Shown here one piece after another: positions 1 to 12,000 of a stretch of DNA of 64,000 bases. Position numbers and translations under genes: made by a program. The DNA is taken from the NCBI RefSeq assembly GCF_033568475.1, contig NC_133123.1, forward strand, positions 1,116,001 through 1,180,000, given 5' to 3'. The stretch comes from Henckelia pumila. Its lineage: Eukaryota > Streptophyta > Magnoliopsida > Lamiales > Gesneriaceae. The first letter of the stretch is position 1; each line of letters begins with the position of its first letter. The notes beneath the pieces are model-generated. The model did no database searches, was not told the origin of the DNA, and saw nothing but the letters and a program-made list of their open reading frames with translations.

Positions 1-1833
1 TTCTTCCAACTGCTCCTTCAATTCTTTCAATTCAATCGGAGCCATTCTATACGGAGCTTTAGAAATCTGCTGAGTACCTGACGTCAATTCGATGCTAAAT
101 TCAATCTCATGAATAGGCGGTAATCCCGGAATCTCATCCGAGAACACATCAGGAAACTCTCTAACCACTGGTATATCAATCAACTCAGGGCTAGACTTCA
201 AAACATCGACCGCATAAATCAAAAATCCCTCGGCTCCTTTCTGCAACAATCTAGTCATAGACAATACAGAAATCAAAGGAATTTTAGAACGAGAACCATT
301 ACCAAAGAATCTCCACTCGTCTGACATCTCTGGTCTGAAACGGACTATCTTCTGAAAACAATCTACTGTAGCCCTGTACTTAGTCAAAACATCTATGCCA
401 ACTATGCAGTCAAAGTCAGACAAACCAAGTACAATACAGTCGATCTCGATCAAATTTCCTTCAAAACTCAATCCACAATTTCTAACGAAATTCCTCGCAA
501 CAATTCCTCCACCCAAAGGTGAAGTAACAGAAACTACAACAGGTAATGGCTCAAAAGGCAAGGCATGCATCAACACAAATTTCTCAGATATGAAAGAGTG
601 AGAAGCACCTGTATCTATCAAAATATTAGCAGGATAATCAAAGATCGTAAAATTACTTGCAATCACATCATCAGGTGCAGCCTGAGCCTGATCCTCATTC
701 AGAGCATACACTCTTGCCTGCTGTCTAGGAGGTTGGTTCAAATTCTGGTTGCCTCCTTGACGATTCTGTTGTTGAGGTTGGAAAGAGTGAACTGCATTCA
801 ATTGCCTCTGAGGCTGAGACGACTGTCGAGAATCATTTCCACTTTGTGCTTGCTCAAAGCCCCGCTGAGGACAAAGTCTAGCATAATGCCCTGTCTGCTG
901 AAAAATATAGCAATTCCCAAATATTCCCCTACACTGGTCACTGGAGTGATGACCTCCACACTTGCTACAGGAAGTACCAGAGGAACTTGAACCTTGACTG
1001 TAACTGTTCTGTTTCGAGCCACCAGAACTTGAAGAACTGCTTCCCGAGTTCTTAAACTGTTTCCCCTTGGGACGAAAGTAATTCTTCTTATTACCTCCAT
1101 TGCTATCACCTTCAGTCCTCGGTGGTTGATTCTGGTATTGGGACGGTTGGGCCTGAAACTGCCTCTGTTGTTGCTGAGGTGCAAACTGATTTCCTCTCTG
1201 TCTCATCAATCCAGCCTCCGCACCCTTGGCATGATCCATAGCATCTGCGAAGTTATTGGGCCTTCCGATATTGACCAAAGTAAAGATATCAGGGTTCAAA
1301 CCGTCAATGAAGTGGTCAGCTTTCGCTTCCTCATTGTCAAAAATGTGTGGAGTAAAACTCAATAGACTGTCAAATTTGGTAACATATTCTTCGATACTCA
1401 AATTGCCTTGCTTCAAATTTGCGAATTCGACATTCTTATCCTTTCGGTAAGAAACTGGGAAGAATCGTTTATAAAACTCAGTCTTGAATAGAATCCAGTT
1501 TATAAGAGTACCTCTGTTCTCCATGGCTTTCTTAGTTGAGGTCCACCATTTCTTAGCCACTCCGTGTAGCTGATGAAAAACCAATCTAATTCGCCGGTCA
1601 TTGGAATAGTCGAGATAATCAAAGAGCTGATCTATATCATCCATCCAGCCCTCGCAATCCACGTGATTCTCCGTACCTTTCAAGATCGGTGGTCGGAAAG
1701 ATTGAAACCTCTTCAGTAAGGTTTCCATAGGGGTAGCCGTGGCATCCATCTGATTCTCAACCGTATCGCCCTGGTCATTCGGAGGAGTCATTACAGGTGG
1801 AGTATTCATGTTCAATCTTCTTCGAGTACCCAT
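1..1833 (-). CDS. gag-protease-(pol) polyprotein of the Ty3 element, partial
   Basis: A single frame starts at the ATG at 1833 and is open to the window edge (611 codons visible). In order it shows a retrotransposon gag domain in the first ~200 residues (KKWWTSTK motif), a Gln/Ser-rich linker, a CCHC-type zinc-knuckle region near residues 280-310, an aspartic protease near residue 400 (DTGASHSF) and then the linker to reverse transcriptase (DEIPGLPP, APYRMAP). It would form the virus-like particle and process itself. It belongs to a mobile element, not to the host; whether the rest of pol is present cannot be seen here. Confidence 0.8.
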   Translation of the reverse strand, partial: MGTRRRLNMNTPPVMTPPNDQGDTVENQMDATATPMETLLKRFQSFRPPILKGTENHVDCEGWMDDIDQLFDYLDYSNDRRIRLVFHQLHGVAKKWWTSTKKAMENRGTLINWILFKTEFYKRFFPVSYRKDKNVEFANLKQGNLSIEEYVTKFDSLLSFTPHIFDNEEAKADHFIDGLNPDIFTLVNIGRPNNFADAMDHAKGAEAGLMRQRGNQFAPQQQQRQFQAQPSQYQNQPPRTEGDSNGGNKKNYFRPKGKQFKNSGSSSSSSGGSKQNSYSQGSSSSGTSCSKCGGHHSSDQCRGIFGNCYIFQQTGHYARLCPQRGFEQAQSGNDSRQSSQPQRQLNAVHSFQPQQQNRQGGNQNLNQPPRQQARVYALNEDQAQAAPDDVIASNFTIFDYPANILIDTGASHSFISEKFVLMHALPFEPLPVVVSVTSPLGGGIVARNFVRNCGLSFEGNLIEIDCIVLGLSDFDCIVGIDVLTKYRATVDCFQKIVRFRPEMSDEWRFFGNGSRSKIPLISVLSMTRLLQKGAEGFLIYAVDVLKSSPELIDIPVVREFPDVFSDEIPGLPPIHEIEFSIELTSGTQQISKAPYRMAPIELKELKEQLEE

Positions 1834-2142
1834 CTACAAGCAAAGGGATTAGAACACATATATCTCAATCTCAAAATTTCAGTGTCCCACAACCTCTGAT
1901 CTTCTTACTAAAGCCAAAAGACGGAACTCGGATTCAATGAATGATTATAGTTCATATCTCAATCAATTCATGCTTTATAAATTAAATCACATAATCATGT
2001 AATTCAAATAATTATCAATCAATAAAGCATGCTCGCATCGTATTTAATATATCAATTAAATAACTCAAACACATGCGAGGAGCCAAAACAAGCGGACTCG
2101 ATCTACCCCTCTCTCTTCTAAATTCAGTCCAAGATCTTAATT

Positions 2143-2153
2143 CTCTGATACCA
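2143..2153 (-). other. Primer binding site (initiator Met-tRNA type)
   Basis: The minus strand reads TGGTATCAGAG just inside the LTR, the usual plant retrotransposon sequence complementary to the 3' end of initiator methionine tRNA. Its place fixes the LTR end and the orientation of the element. Confidence 0.8.
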
Positions 2154-2158
2154 CTTAA

Positions 2159-4061
2159 TGTGAGACCTCGATTCTAAATAACTAATCTTGGATTAGACAA
2201 CAATTAAGCAAACAAGATTCAAGACTAAAAGCAAAAATTTATTTATTTATTTATTTTTATTTTTTTTCAAAAAGGGGTGCGCCCGGGCGGCTAAAACTGC
2301 AGCCCGAGCGCCTCCCAAAACAGCAACCTGCTGTTTGGCTCGAAGGGGGGTGCGCCCGTGCGGCTAAAAACTGCAGCCCGAGCGCCCCCTGCTGCAGAAC
2401 TGGGAAACAGCAGAAAAACAAGGAGGCTCGACTTCAACCCTTCCAAAACGAAATCATGCATTACAACGCAACTCAAACGTTAATACACATGTATACTCCA
2501 TACATAGTAGTTCTAAAGTTATACAATCTCGAACTAATAGAACATGCTTCCGTCTAGCTTATTCAATACAAAAAAAGTTCGAATACGATCTAAGTTCGAT
2601 TACAAACTCGACTTCTAAAACAACAAGGCCTCACTCTATCAACTGTTCCACCTAGCCATGCAATATCTGACTCGGTCCTGCCCCACCTGTTGCTAAGTAT
2701 ACATACAAACAAAGACAACAGTCGGATAATCCGGTGAGAATACAATTCCCAGTAAAATAGACTAGCATATAATATCACATAAATATATCAAAACATGATA
2801 TAAAATCAAATTCCACATATTCCTCAAGTAATTCATTCAATTGCGGAATTAAAATGATATGCATGACTTTAAAACTTCTGGATTATCAAACCCAGATAAT
2901 CAAATGGAATTTTTCTTTCTTTCTTTCTGCGGTTTGGGATCCCGAGATTAAAATATCCAACGATCACACCGAACTCCCCTTTCGAGGTGGACGAGGTATA
3001 TTTTAATCCTCTAGACTCTAGGGCATTATAGTGAGTTAATCAACACTTGTAGTAAATCGCCTACCAAGGCCACTCAGCTATAATTTCCAGATCGTCTAAT
3101 TCAAAATGAATAATCAATCGTCTCAATATGAATGCATATGTAATCTCATGCATTCAAATATAAATTCAATCATAAATTCATATAAGCATATAAACATGCA
3201 AGTATGTGATTTCTTCTAGGACACTCGAATGAATCCGGATTCGAGTTAATCGTCCTATTCCATTTCAAAGTCATCTTATACCTTCTCGTCGTTTCAAACT
3301 CTTCAATCGGCTCAACTCTTCCAAACTAACAAAAGCTGCAACTCTAGCAACTCCAAGGACTCCCAATCAATCTATTAGAAGAAGTCACGGATCAAAATCA
3401 ACATCAAAACTCAATCAAACTCGAAACGATATCCCAAACTCAAACTGACGGCATAACGGTTGTAACTGATCAAACCAGAAACACAGACAGCAGGATATCA
3501 ATTCAATATACTCATTCTAAACCTCAAACATCATATCCAACCCAATACCAACACATCTCAAAAATCAGATTTTCAAAAATAATAAGAAAATTCATATCAA
3601 ATCTGATCGTCGTTAGATCTTCGAACCGTCTTAGATATATTATCACAATTATCTAATAATCATCCTCTCCGAATATAAATTAATTCTAACAACATCCAAA
3701 AATTCAAACCTCTCAAAATTAAGATAAACTTACATCCAACGGAGCACTCGAAGCTGTGATCGTAGATATCAAGTCAGAATTCAATTCTATCGGACGGATT
3801 GAGCTAGAATCGAAATCACAAAAGCTTGGGGAAGCTTTTGGTCGCTTCAATGGAGGAGTGAACGGTTTGGAGGTGATGAAGGGAAGAAGTGGAGACTTAG
3901 TCAAAGTCTCTAACTTATAACAAAAACCATTTTTGCATTTTAGTCCCTGAAATTTCCAAAAATGGCAAAAAGGTCCCTGATTAATAAAAAATCGGCTCTC
4001 GAATTCTGAAATCACTAAATATTTCAAATAACATCAATTAAGATAAAAACAGGCTGTTACA
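2159..4061 (-). repeat. 5' LTR of the Ty3 element, about 1.9 kb
   Basis: On the minus strand it begins TGTAACAGCC at 4061 and ends CTCACA at 2159, five bases before the primer binding site. A block near 2670-2770 (ACAGGTGGGGCAGGA and the preceding CTCACCGGA) is also found in the solo LTR at 26009-28513, so the two belong to one family. Near its downstream end lie two GC-rich inverted-repeat units (about 2276 and 2349, period ~73 bp). One LTR boundary is supported by the interrupted LINE on its right side. Confidence 0.8.
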
Positions 4062-4078
4062 AACAACCTCTGTTATTA

Positions 4079-6567
4079 TCACATTTTCCCCCACCAAAAA
4101 GAATTCATCATTCGCTCTAACTCTGCACAAAGATTTAGCGGTAAAATAAAGACACTCATGACATAGGCAGGGAGAGCTTGTACCACTGATTTTAACAAAA
4201 TATCATTTTCTGCTCTAGATAGAAACTTGTACCTCCAACCCTGCATATGACTCCAAGATTTTTCCTTAATATAAGCAAATACTTCAGATTTTTTCCGTCC
4301 AATCAGTGAAGGAAGTCCAAGGTATTTACCGTGATTAGTAGTATAAGAAACTCTTAGCAAATCACAAATTTTGTTCTTTGTTTCTGCCGACACATTGGAG
4401 CTAAAAGAGATAGAAGATTTGGCAAAATTTACCGTTTGACCAGAAGCAGTTTCATATTTGTGAAGGCATTCCTTTATGATACCGCATTCATCCACCGATG
4501 CCCTGAAAAATATAAAATTGTCATCAGCAAAAAACAGGTGGGAGATTGATGGGGTTGTACGAGCCACTTTCACTCCATGAAGGTTGCCTCTGATAAATTC
4601 TACATTTATCAAAGTGAAGAGCCCTTCAGTGCAAATAAGGAAGAGATAGGGAGATAAAGGATCCCCTTGACGCAGTCCTCGACGAGGAAAGATGGGCCCA
4701 ATCTCATGACCATTGTGCACCACTGTGTAACGTACCGAAGAAACACAAAGTATGACTAATTCCACCCATTGACTATGAAAGCCCATATTTATCATCATAT
4801 TTCTGAGAAAGTCCCATTCAACACGATCGTAGGCCTTAGACATGTCGATTTTAAAAGCTGCCTCTCCTCTCTTTCCTTGAGTTATCCGTTTCAGGTAGTG
4901 TCCAATTTCAAATGCAACAAGAACATTATCTGAAATTGATTTGCCAGTTTGAAAAGCACTTTGCATAGGTGAAATAATAGTTGTGAGAACTGTCTTGAGC
5001 CGATTGGCAATCACCTTGGACACAAGTTTATAGAGAACATTACACAAAGATATTGGTCTAATGTCAGATAAAGAGACTGGATTTTTCTTTTTAGGAATGA
5101 GAACTATTGAAGTATCATTGAGACCCTCCGGGAGAGTACACTGGTTTAGAAAATGAAGACAAGCTGCAATAATATCCCTACCATTAATATCCCAAAAATG
5201 TTGATAAAAACCTGTATTCATACCATCTGGACCCGGTGAATTATCCGGATGCATTGACCGGAGAGCTGAGATGACTTCTTGCTCTTCAAATGGACGAGTA
5301 AGAAACTGATTTTGATGATCATTTATGCGCCTTTGGACCAGATCAAAAAAATGGTGATCTACACTACCTGTAGAAGAAAAGAGGTCTTGAAAATAATGCA
5401 AGATATGCTTCTGAAGACCATTCTCCCAAGTATACATATGTCCTAAAGAGTCATGGAGAGTTGTTATGGTATTCTTACGCTTGCGGGATGAAGCATAATG
5501 ATGAAAAAGTTTCGTATTTGCATCTCCAGCTTTCAACCAGAAAATCTTAGACCTTTGCTTCCAAAATATTTCATCCTGAGCAAGAAGAAAATCAAGTCGA
5601 TTTTTAACATCATCAATTTGAGGATCATCACTACAAGATTTTTCCTCTTAAGATTTTTTAATTTATCTCGGCAGAAAGAGATCTCCTTCTTGAATCTAAG
5701 CTTTATTTTTATCTCCACAAGATTGTAAGTCTTTTCCACATAAATCAATTTTTTGCTGAATATTCTCAACTCCATGATCGTACCACCCATGTCTGACCAC
5801 CTCCTTACACTCCGGTTCAGAAATCCAAGAATTCTCAAAACAAAATATTTGCGACGGAATAAAACCAAAGGAATAAGATTGAGAAAAATGGCAGTATGAT
5901 CTGAAGTTGCAACCTCCAAGTTTAAAAATTTGGCAGTAGTAAAATTGCTCATCCACGCCGAAGTGGCCATCGCTCGATCAAGCCTTTCTTCAACAAAATT
6001 GGGTTTTCCTCTACTTTTTTCCCAAGTAAACTCATGCCCTTTTAAACCCAAATCTAATAAACCACAAGCTTCCACAGTTTCCCGAAAGCCGTTGATTAGA
6101 GACACAGGATGAAGAAATCTGCCACGTTTTTCAGATTGAGAGAGTAAATCATTGAAATCCCCAACACATCACCAAGGAAGTGACGAGCAGTTTGAGAGAG
6201 TTTTCAACAGCTCCCAAGATTGCCTTCTTCTGCTACGCTCCGGGAAACCATAAAAACCCGTCAACCTCCAATCAATTGAGTCAGGGATCAAAACAACAAC
6301 ATCAATAAAATTTGGGGAATAAGATAAGAGCTTGGCCATCAATTTTTCTTTCCAAATTAAAGCAATACCTCCACCACGATTAATTTCAGGAACCATAAGA
6401 AGACCTTTGAAACCCATCTTCTATTTGAGAGTTTCAACTTTTATTTTAGACTCTTTCAATTCCATAAGAAATACAAAATTGGGCTTATGTTTGGACAACA
6501 ATTCCAATAGTTCATGAACTGTGCGTGGGCTGCCCAGCCCACGACAGTTCCAGCTGAGAGTACTCAT
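4079..6567 (-). pseudogene. LINE ORF2: endonuclease and reverse transcriptase, broken
   Basis: ORF2 starts at the ATG at 6567 (MSTLSWNCRGLG, the plant L1 endonuclease opening), overlapping the TGA of ORF1 as ATGA. The endonuclease part (about 6567-5800) includes GFYGFP, CVGDFND and ATSDHTA motifs but carries stops (for example near 6170 and 6420). The reverse transcriptase part (5536-4079) is a 485-codon open stretch with AFQTGKSISDN, SKAYDRVEW, RRGLRQGDPLSPYLF and the catalytic box as FADD. The frame changes between the endonuclease linker (about 5700-5530) and the RT, and again at the A run just before the LTR border. It is a dead copy of the enzyme that nicks DNA and primes reverse transcription at the target. 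Confidence 0.8.
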
Positions 6568-7738
6568 GGTGCTAGGCGGGTCTGGAGCCCAGAACCCGCC
6601 TCTAGGGAGTTTTTTGAATCCGAATAAAATATATCTTCTTTTGGGCCTGTTGGCCCCGTCAGTTGATGGTCCAACACACTAATGTCGTTGACACATCTTC
6701 TTTTTGGATCAGAGATTATAAGAGTATCTTGGTCTTGTGTCTGGGAGGGAGCCACATTGTCATCTACTGTTTCCTTCTCTTTTCCACTCCAATCACTGTC
6801 TTGTATCCCTCTGCTCTGTTGCACTTCTGACAAAGTATGGTGTGTGACCATACTGTGATCATAAGGACCAAAAGTATTGGATGCCACTTTGACACCCATC
6901 GGATTATTGTTGTCAACCGCCATGATATCACTGGAGTTGCCTGCAGATGGTTCTGAGCGCAACCAACGCTCTCCAATAGCACAGGTGGTTCTCCTAAAAG
7001 GTGCTCGAATCCAAACACCAAAGAATTTCTCAACTGATTTATCTGGGTAATCGAAGAATTTTTCACAAAATTTTTCGGAGCGGCCAACAATACCGCAGAA
7101 GAAACAGAAAGTAGGGAGTTTTTCGTATTTGAAATTTATTCAGCTTCCAGCTTCCCTAGATTTCATAATTTTCATCCGCCTCTTTAGAGGTTTTTTGATA
7201 TCCAAAGAAACCCGAATACGGAGATAAGAACGCCAAACACAGTAAAGTTTGGATCCACCTCGATAAAGCATCCTATGAAGTTGCCAATATCACGAGCAAA
7301 TTTTTCGGACATAAAGCCACTTGGGAGATCGTGAGCTTGAACCCAAAAGGGAACTTGAAATAAAGGAACCTGATGAGGAACCATACCAAACTCTAGTTGG
7401 GCCACAACAAGCAGATTTTGATCAAATGACCAAGGACCATCTTTCAATACGCGAAGGACATCTAATTCATGAAATAATTGGAAGAGATATAAACCAGAGC
7501 TGAGGGTGGTAATACAGACACCTTTAACTGGTTTCCAAATGGATGTTAACGTGCTCTTCATGGCGAGAAAGTTGAGACGTCAATCTGTTAAGAAATGGCC
7601 TACTAAACACCATTTAATTTCCGGCCGGTCACCTTCAGTTTTGACCTGTTCATAATCTAACCCTCATTTCTCTTCTTCCAATGTTAGTTTCTGATATAAA
7701 TCTTCTACCTCTTGCGTGATGTTTGCATTATCATCCAT
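6564..7738 (-). pseudogene. LINE ORF1: gag-like RNA-binding protein, broken
   Basis: Begins MDDNANITQEVEDLYQKL at 7738, the usual acidic start of plant LINE ORF1. It continues as a DUF4283 domain (7561-7190: LKDGPWSFDQNLL, VPFWVQAHDLP), a CCHC-like knuckle near 7120-7080 (CFFCGIVGRSEKFC) and a variable tail ending at the TGA 6564-6566. At least three breaks separate these parts (a stop just after the start region, one before MKSTLTS, and a frame change near 7190). In living copies the protein coats LINE RNA. Confidence 0.75.
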
Positions 7739-7890
7739 GCTATAAATGAAAGGATCAGTCACCGAGAGTAAACGGAGATGAAGAAAAGATGAAATGATAC
7801 TTGCTAGAAACACCCTGTAGAAAGAGAACAGGACAACAACCAACTTGTCAAAAGACAAGAGAAACCACTTTTTACAAGGTTGTTTTTTAA

Positions 7891-9074
7891 AACGAACAAC
7901 TGCCAACTTTATATATGCTTGAATTAGAATTGAGAAAAAGATATTAAAAAAAGAAAATATGTGGTTGTGAATAAATCAACAAATATTAACCCCCAAGATA
8001 CGATAATTGACTAGTATTTTTCAGTAGACAATATTTTTGAATTTTCCTCCATTTCACACTATATAGTTTTCAAATTTTTTAGAAGGTCGGCATCTTGATT
8101 TGATTAAAAAGTCAACTATGTTTGAAAACATATTGATATGCATTTAACCTGAGGAAATTGCTTGATCATAATTTAAAATAAATTTAAGATCTTCTTTTCA
8201 TTTAATTAATTGATAATTAATAATTAACAAATTAATAAAAATAAAAGGGTCCATCATCCATAAATAGGCCAAATTGGTGATCTTTTCACACAAATAGGCC
8301 AATAATTGTGTTCTTGCCGTCCAGATGATACCGATGGCACCGCGCCCATTTTAGTCTCGTCCCGATTTACTTCCCTAATCCCCAGTTTCCCCACCAAAAA
8401 CAATATATAAAGTAACATGAATCATTATCTGATTGAAGGACTTGAACCCTAAAAATCAACTCCTTCACAAACCTCCATTCAGGGGTCCTGTATTGTTGAT
8501 TTCTTTAATTTAATTCATTCCACATCGAGGACGTATATATATTTTTAAATTTTATTAAAAATAATTATTCTATTTTTGATTGGTGGAACGGTGTTGTGGA
8601 GTGGTGATTCGATTCATTTTATAGTTGTTTCGGTGATTGATTGGCTAATCCTTGTTACAATTGGAATTTTCCTGATTTTATCCATAAGATTGAACTCGCG
8701 TTGTTTTCTTAGAGCTGGAGACTAAAAAATATTCTACTGTTTTTTTAAAGAATGTGTACTGGGTTGTTGGCATTGGATTCACCGTGGATTCAACGGTGAA
8801 TCTTGTGAAGTGGGTTTGGTGAATTTACCATTATTTTGGTTCCTCAGGCACAATTGGATTGCCTAGAGTTGATTCAAGAAGCAGAAAGTGATGAAGATTC
8901 AATCTTTGGAATATTTCTATGATATTAGCCTGAATTTGGATGTATGTCAATAGTGGAATCTTTATACGTTTACAAATTATCTTTTTTGGATTTAATTCTT
9001 GGGTACAGTTTGGTTAGAGTGAATGAGAGGAGGGGGGAGATGAGTGGCGAAGTTTGGGGATTGAGGGGACAACA
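7891..9074. other. Non-coding stretch upstream of the DUF616 pseudogene
   Basis: AT-rich DNA to about 8300, then more mixed sequence. The last ~600 bases have the look of an old promoter and 5' leader of the gene that follows. No other gene or clear repeat was recognised. Confidence 0.5.
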
Positions 9075-12000
9075 ATGACTACGGGGTCATTGGGTGTTCG
9101 ATCTTCAGGAAGTTATGGATCTCTGCAGCAAATTCAGAACAGTTCAGTATCATTACCAATCCAGAATACACCGCCAGTTTCATCGAGAAACCCTCCCAAG
9201 ATGCTCAAGGAGAAGGAAAAATGGTTCCACTGGATCTGTAGATTCGGCCCTCGTAACAAGGTTGGCATGCTGTTTTTATCTCTGATTTCCGCAGCAGTTT
9301 TCATCTGGGTTTTGTATGTTGGCAAAGGTTTGGCTTCCTCTTTTTCTGTCACTAATTTTTTTTTCTTTTATTTTCTTCTTCTTCTTCTCTTTTTTGGGGT
9401 GTTTTGCTTGCTTTGAATGTTGCTTGTTTTACTAAAGAAAGTATATAAGACAAATCGTGGCATTCTATTGATTTTTAGTATTTTTTGAATAAGCTTTTCT
9501 ACTAATTTAAAAGTACATGATTGGGTTTCGTAAAAAAAAATACATGATTGGGAATTGGGTACTGAACCTGGTGTTTCAAGTCATTCTATGCTCATCCAAT
9601 TTTGTATATTTCTCGAAGATTACATGCTTCTGATTCATTGTTATATGTGTGTGTAATTATGTAAGTTACACCATATAACATAATTATAATAGTCGTACGG
9701 TTAGAAACAGGCATATAGGCCAGCCTTCGAATCCGATCTGATTGGATTCTTTTGATTTTGGGGATCAAAATGTTGGTCAGTTATGTATTACAAGAATGAA
9801 TACCTTTGCGTACGTGCAGGTGAAGATGCTCAACTAACCGTTATTCCAAATATAAGTATTGAGTTTGGGACAATTTCAAAGCAGAAGGAGACAATCTCAA
9901 AGCAGAAGGAAAAGGATAGTGTTGATGTAACTTTCTCTCCTCAAATCGAAGAGGTGCAATTAATTGCAAATGTAACTATACAACCTCCCTCTGTTCTTCC
10001 AACTCCAGTTCCTCCCAGTGTTTTTTTTTACTGGATACAAACTTTCCTCTTGGGAATCCCTGTGAGCATTTTGCATTGCCTCCACCACCAGCTGATAAGA
10101 AGAGAATAGGACCACAACGTGAGTTGATCACTATATCATTTTGTTTGGGTTTTAATTTTTTAAGACTGTTGTTATGAAGAGAGATGCACTCTAATATTGG
10201 CATTTGTTCTATGACCAAGGTGTTCCTTTTGATGGGTTTTCTGGCCTTTTTCACTTGTAGCATGTCCTGTATGCTACCTACCAATGAAAGATGCTTTTGC
10301 TCGAATTCCAAATGCATCATAATTTTCGCCCGTGCTTAAAAATCTTGCATATGTCTATGAAGAAATTTTAACTACATCTGAATTTGGAGGTTCAGAATTT
10401 GGTGGGTACCCTTTAATAAGACAAAGAAATGATTTATTTGATATCAAAGAGTCCATGAAAGTGCACTGTGGGTATGATAATTTTCTTAGTTTGTATATTT
10501 GGAATTATTTATATTTTACTGTCAAAAGTTGTGTCCCTTTTGCTTTAATAAAATATATGTTTCTTATAATGTTTGTTGTGTATCAGTTTTGTCAGAGGAG
10601 CAAAACCAGGACATCACACAGGTTATGATATTGATGATTCTGACCTTCTTGAGATGGAAACTTGTCAAGGAATCGTTGTTGCATCGGCAATATTTGGTAC
10701 GGGCCAATCTAAATGTTGTTTCTCTTTGCTCTTAAATCCTCTTTTATTAATGTAAAAAATGCACCTTTACCAGGGAACTTCGATGTAATACGTCAACCGA
10801 AGAATATTAGTGATTATTCTAAAAACAATGTCTGCTTCCATATGTTTGTGGATGAAGAAACATAAGTTTTTCTCAAAAATTCGAGTGAGATTGGCAATAA
10901 TAAGAAAGTTGGGCAGTGGAGAATTATTGTTGTTCAAAACCTACCGTACTTGGATCCAAGATGCAACGGAAAGGTAAATGCTCCGAAAGCTGATTAATAA
11001 AATCTTTTGTGCTTAGACAAGTGTTTTGTGTTTTCACTGTCGTATGTCAGACAAACTACCTCTTCGCATTGGCCTCCATGACGACTGTTCTTTTGGTTAT
11101 TTGACCTTTTATGATCGATGTGAAATAAAATTAGTCTATTGATCATTTGAAGTTGATCCTTGATTGTTCACTCATTTTTCCAGTTCATGATGCTATGACC
11201 GAACTCAGACAAGCAATTTTAACCCAATTTGTCATAAGAAAGTTTTCTACCCCAACTGATTTCTTAACTCGGTCTTTAATTTTTTAAAAGAACGAGTATC
11301 TTTACGTTGTAGAGGCAAACTGTAATGGAAGGATATCATGTAGTGCAACTAAGTAATCTTTCTGAAGGACTACAAGGTTAAGAAGTTTAAATCATCTGAC
11401 GTTCATTCAATTATCTGTTGGCTCTGTATCGTAGTCTATTCAGCCTTGGAAACAGTGTTGATATCTCTTTACTTAAGTTTGCTTTTTGAATGACAGATTC
11501 CAAAACTTCTACTCCATCGGCTTTTCCTAAAATCCTGGTACTCATTGTGGGTTGATGCCAAGATTGAGCTGGTTGTGGATCCAGTTCAAATTCTGGAAAG
11601 GTACACCTAACCTAGGATTAGCCACATAGGCGGCTGTTGGGCTTACAGTTATGTGTTCATTAGTGGTTTTACATCAGGTTATCAATTTGGTTACCATAAG
11701 AGTCCAGCCAACCTTTTACAGCATGCATCCCATCTTTTCTTGTAAATGATCTAGATTACAGAATCATATAAAATCTGGTGGGTCATTTGACTTGGCACTC
11801 CAACTTGTTTAATAAATCTTTTTGGTGTAAACAGCATAAATGTCTGATTGTCTTATGAGTTTTGTGATTGTATAGATGACTTAAATTTATTTACTATCAG
11901 TAGTAAGTTAGTGGACTTCAAACAATACCAAATGCATAATTGTCGTGTTGGATTGAGATGTGGAACTCCACGTTGCTGGTTCCTCTTGTTTAGCGACTAT

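Larger units (their letters stand above)
1..4061 (-). mobile_element. Ty3/gypsy retrotransposon (Tekay/Del-like), 5' part; continues past left edge
   Basis: Read on the minus strand the order is 5' LTR (2159-4061), primer binding site, gag, aspartic protease and the start of reverse transcriptase, which runs off the window. The long LTR, the Met-tRNA primer site and the wording of the protease-RT linker fit the Tekay/Del chromovirus group; that clade name is from family knowledge, not from a search. The LTR starts TGTAACAGCC and ends CTCACA. The element sits inside a LINE whose ORF2 stops at its right border. The coding part visible looks whole. Age cannot be estimated because the second LTR is outside the window. 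Confidence 0.85.
4062..7890 (-). mobile_element. L1-type LINE (non-LTR retrotransposon), interrupted and decayed
   Basis: On the minus strand it has an ORF1 with a DUF4283-like gag domain and CCHC knuckle, then an ORF2 with endonuclease and reverse transcriptase. The reverse transcriptase frame ends at FWWGK, right where the Ty3 LTR begins (4061), so the 3' part of ORF2, the RNase H region and the tail should lie beyond the left edge on the far side of the Ty3 element. The 5' border near 7890 is approximate; no target duplication could be identified because the other end is not visible. Confidence 0.8.
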
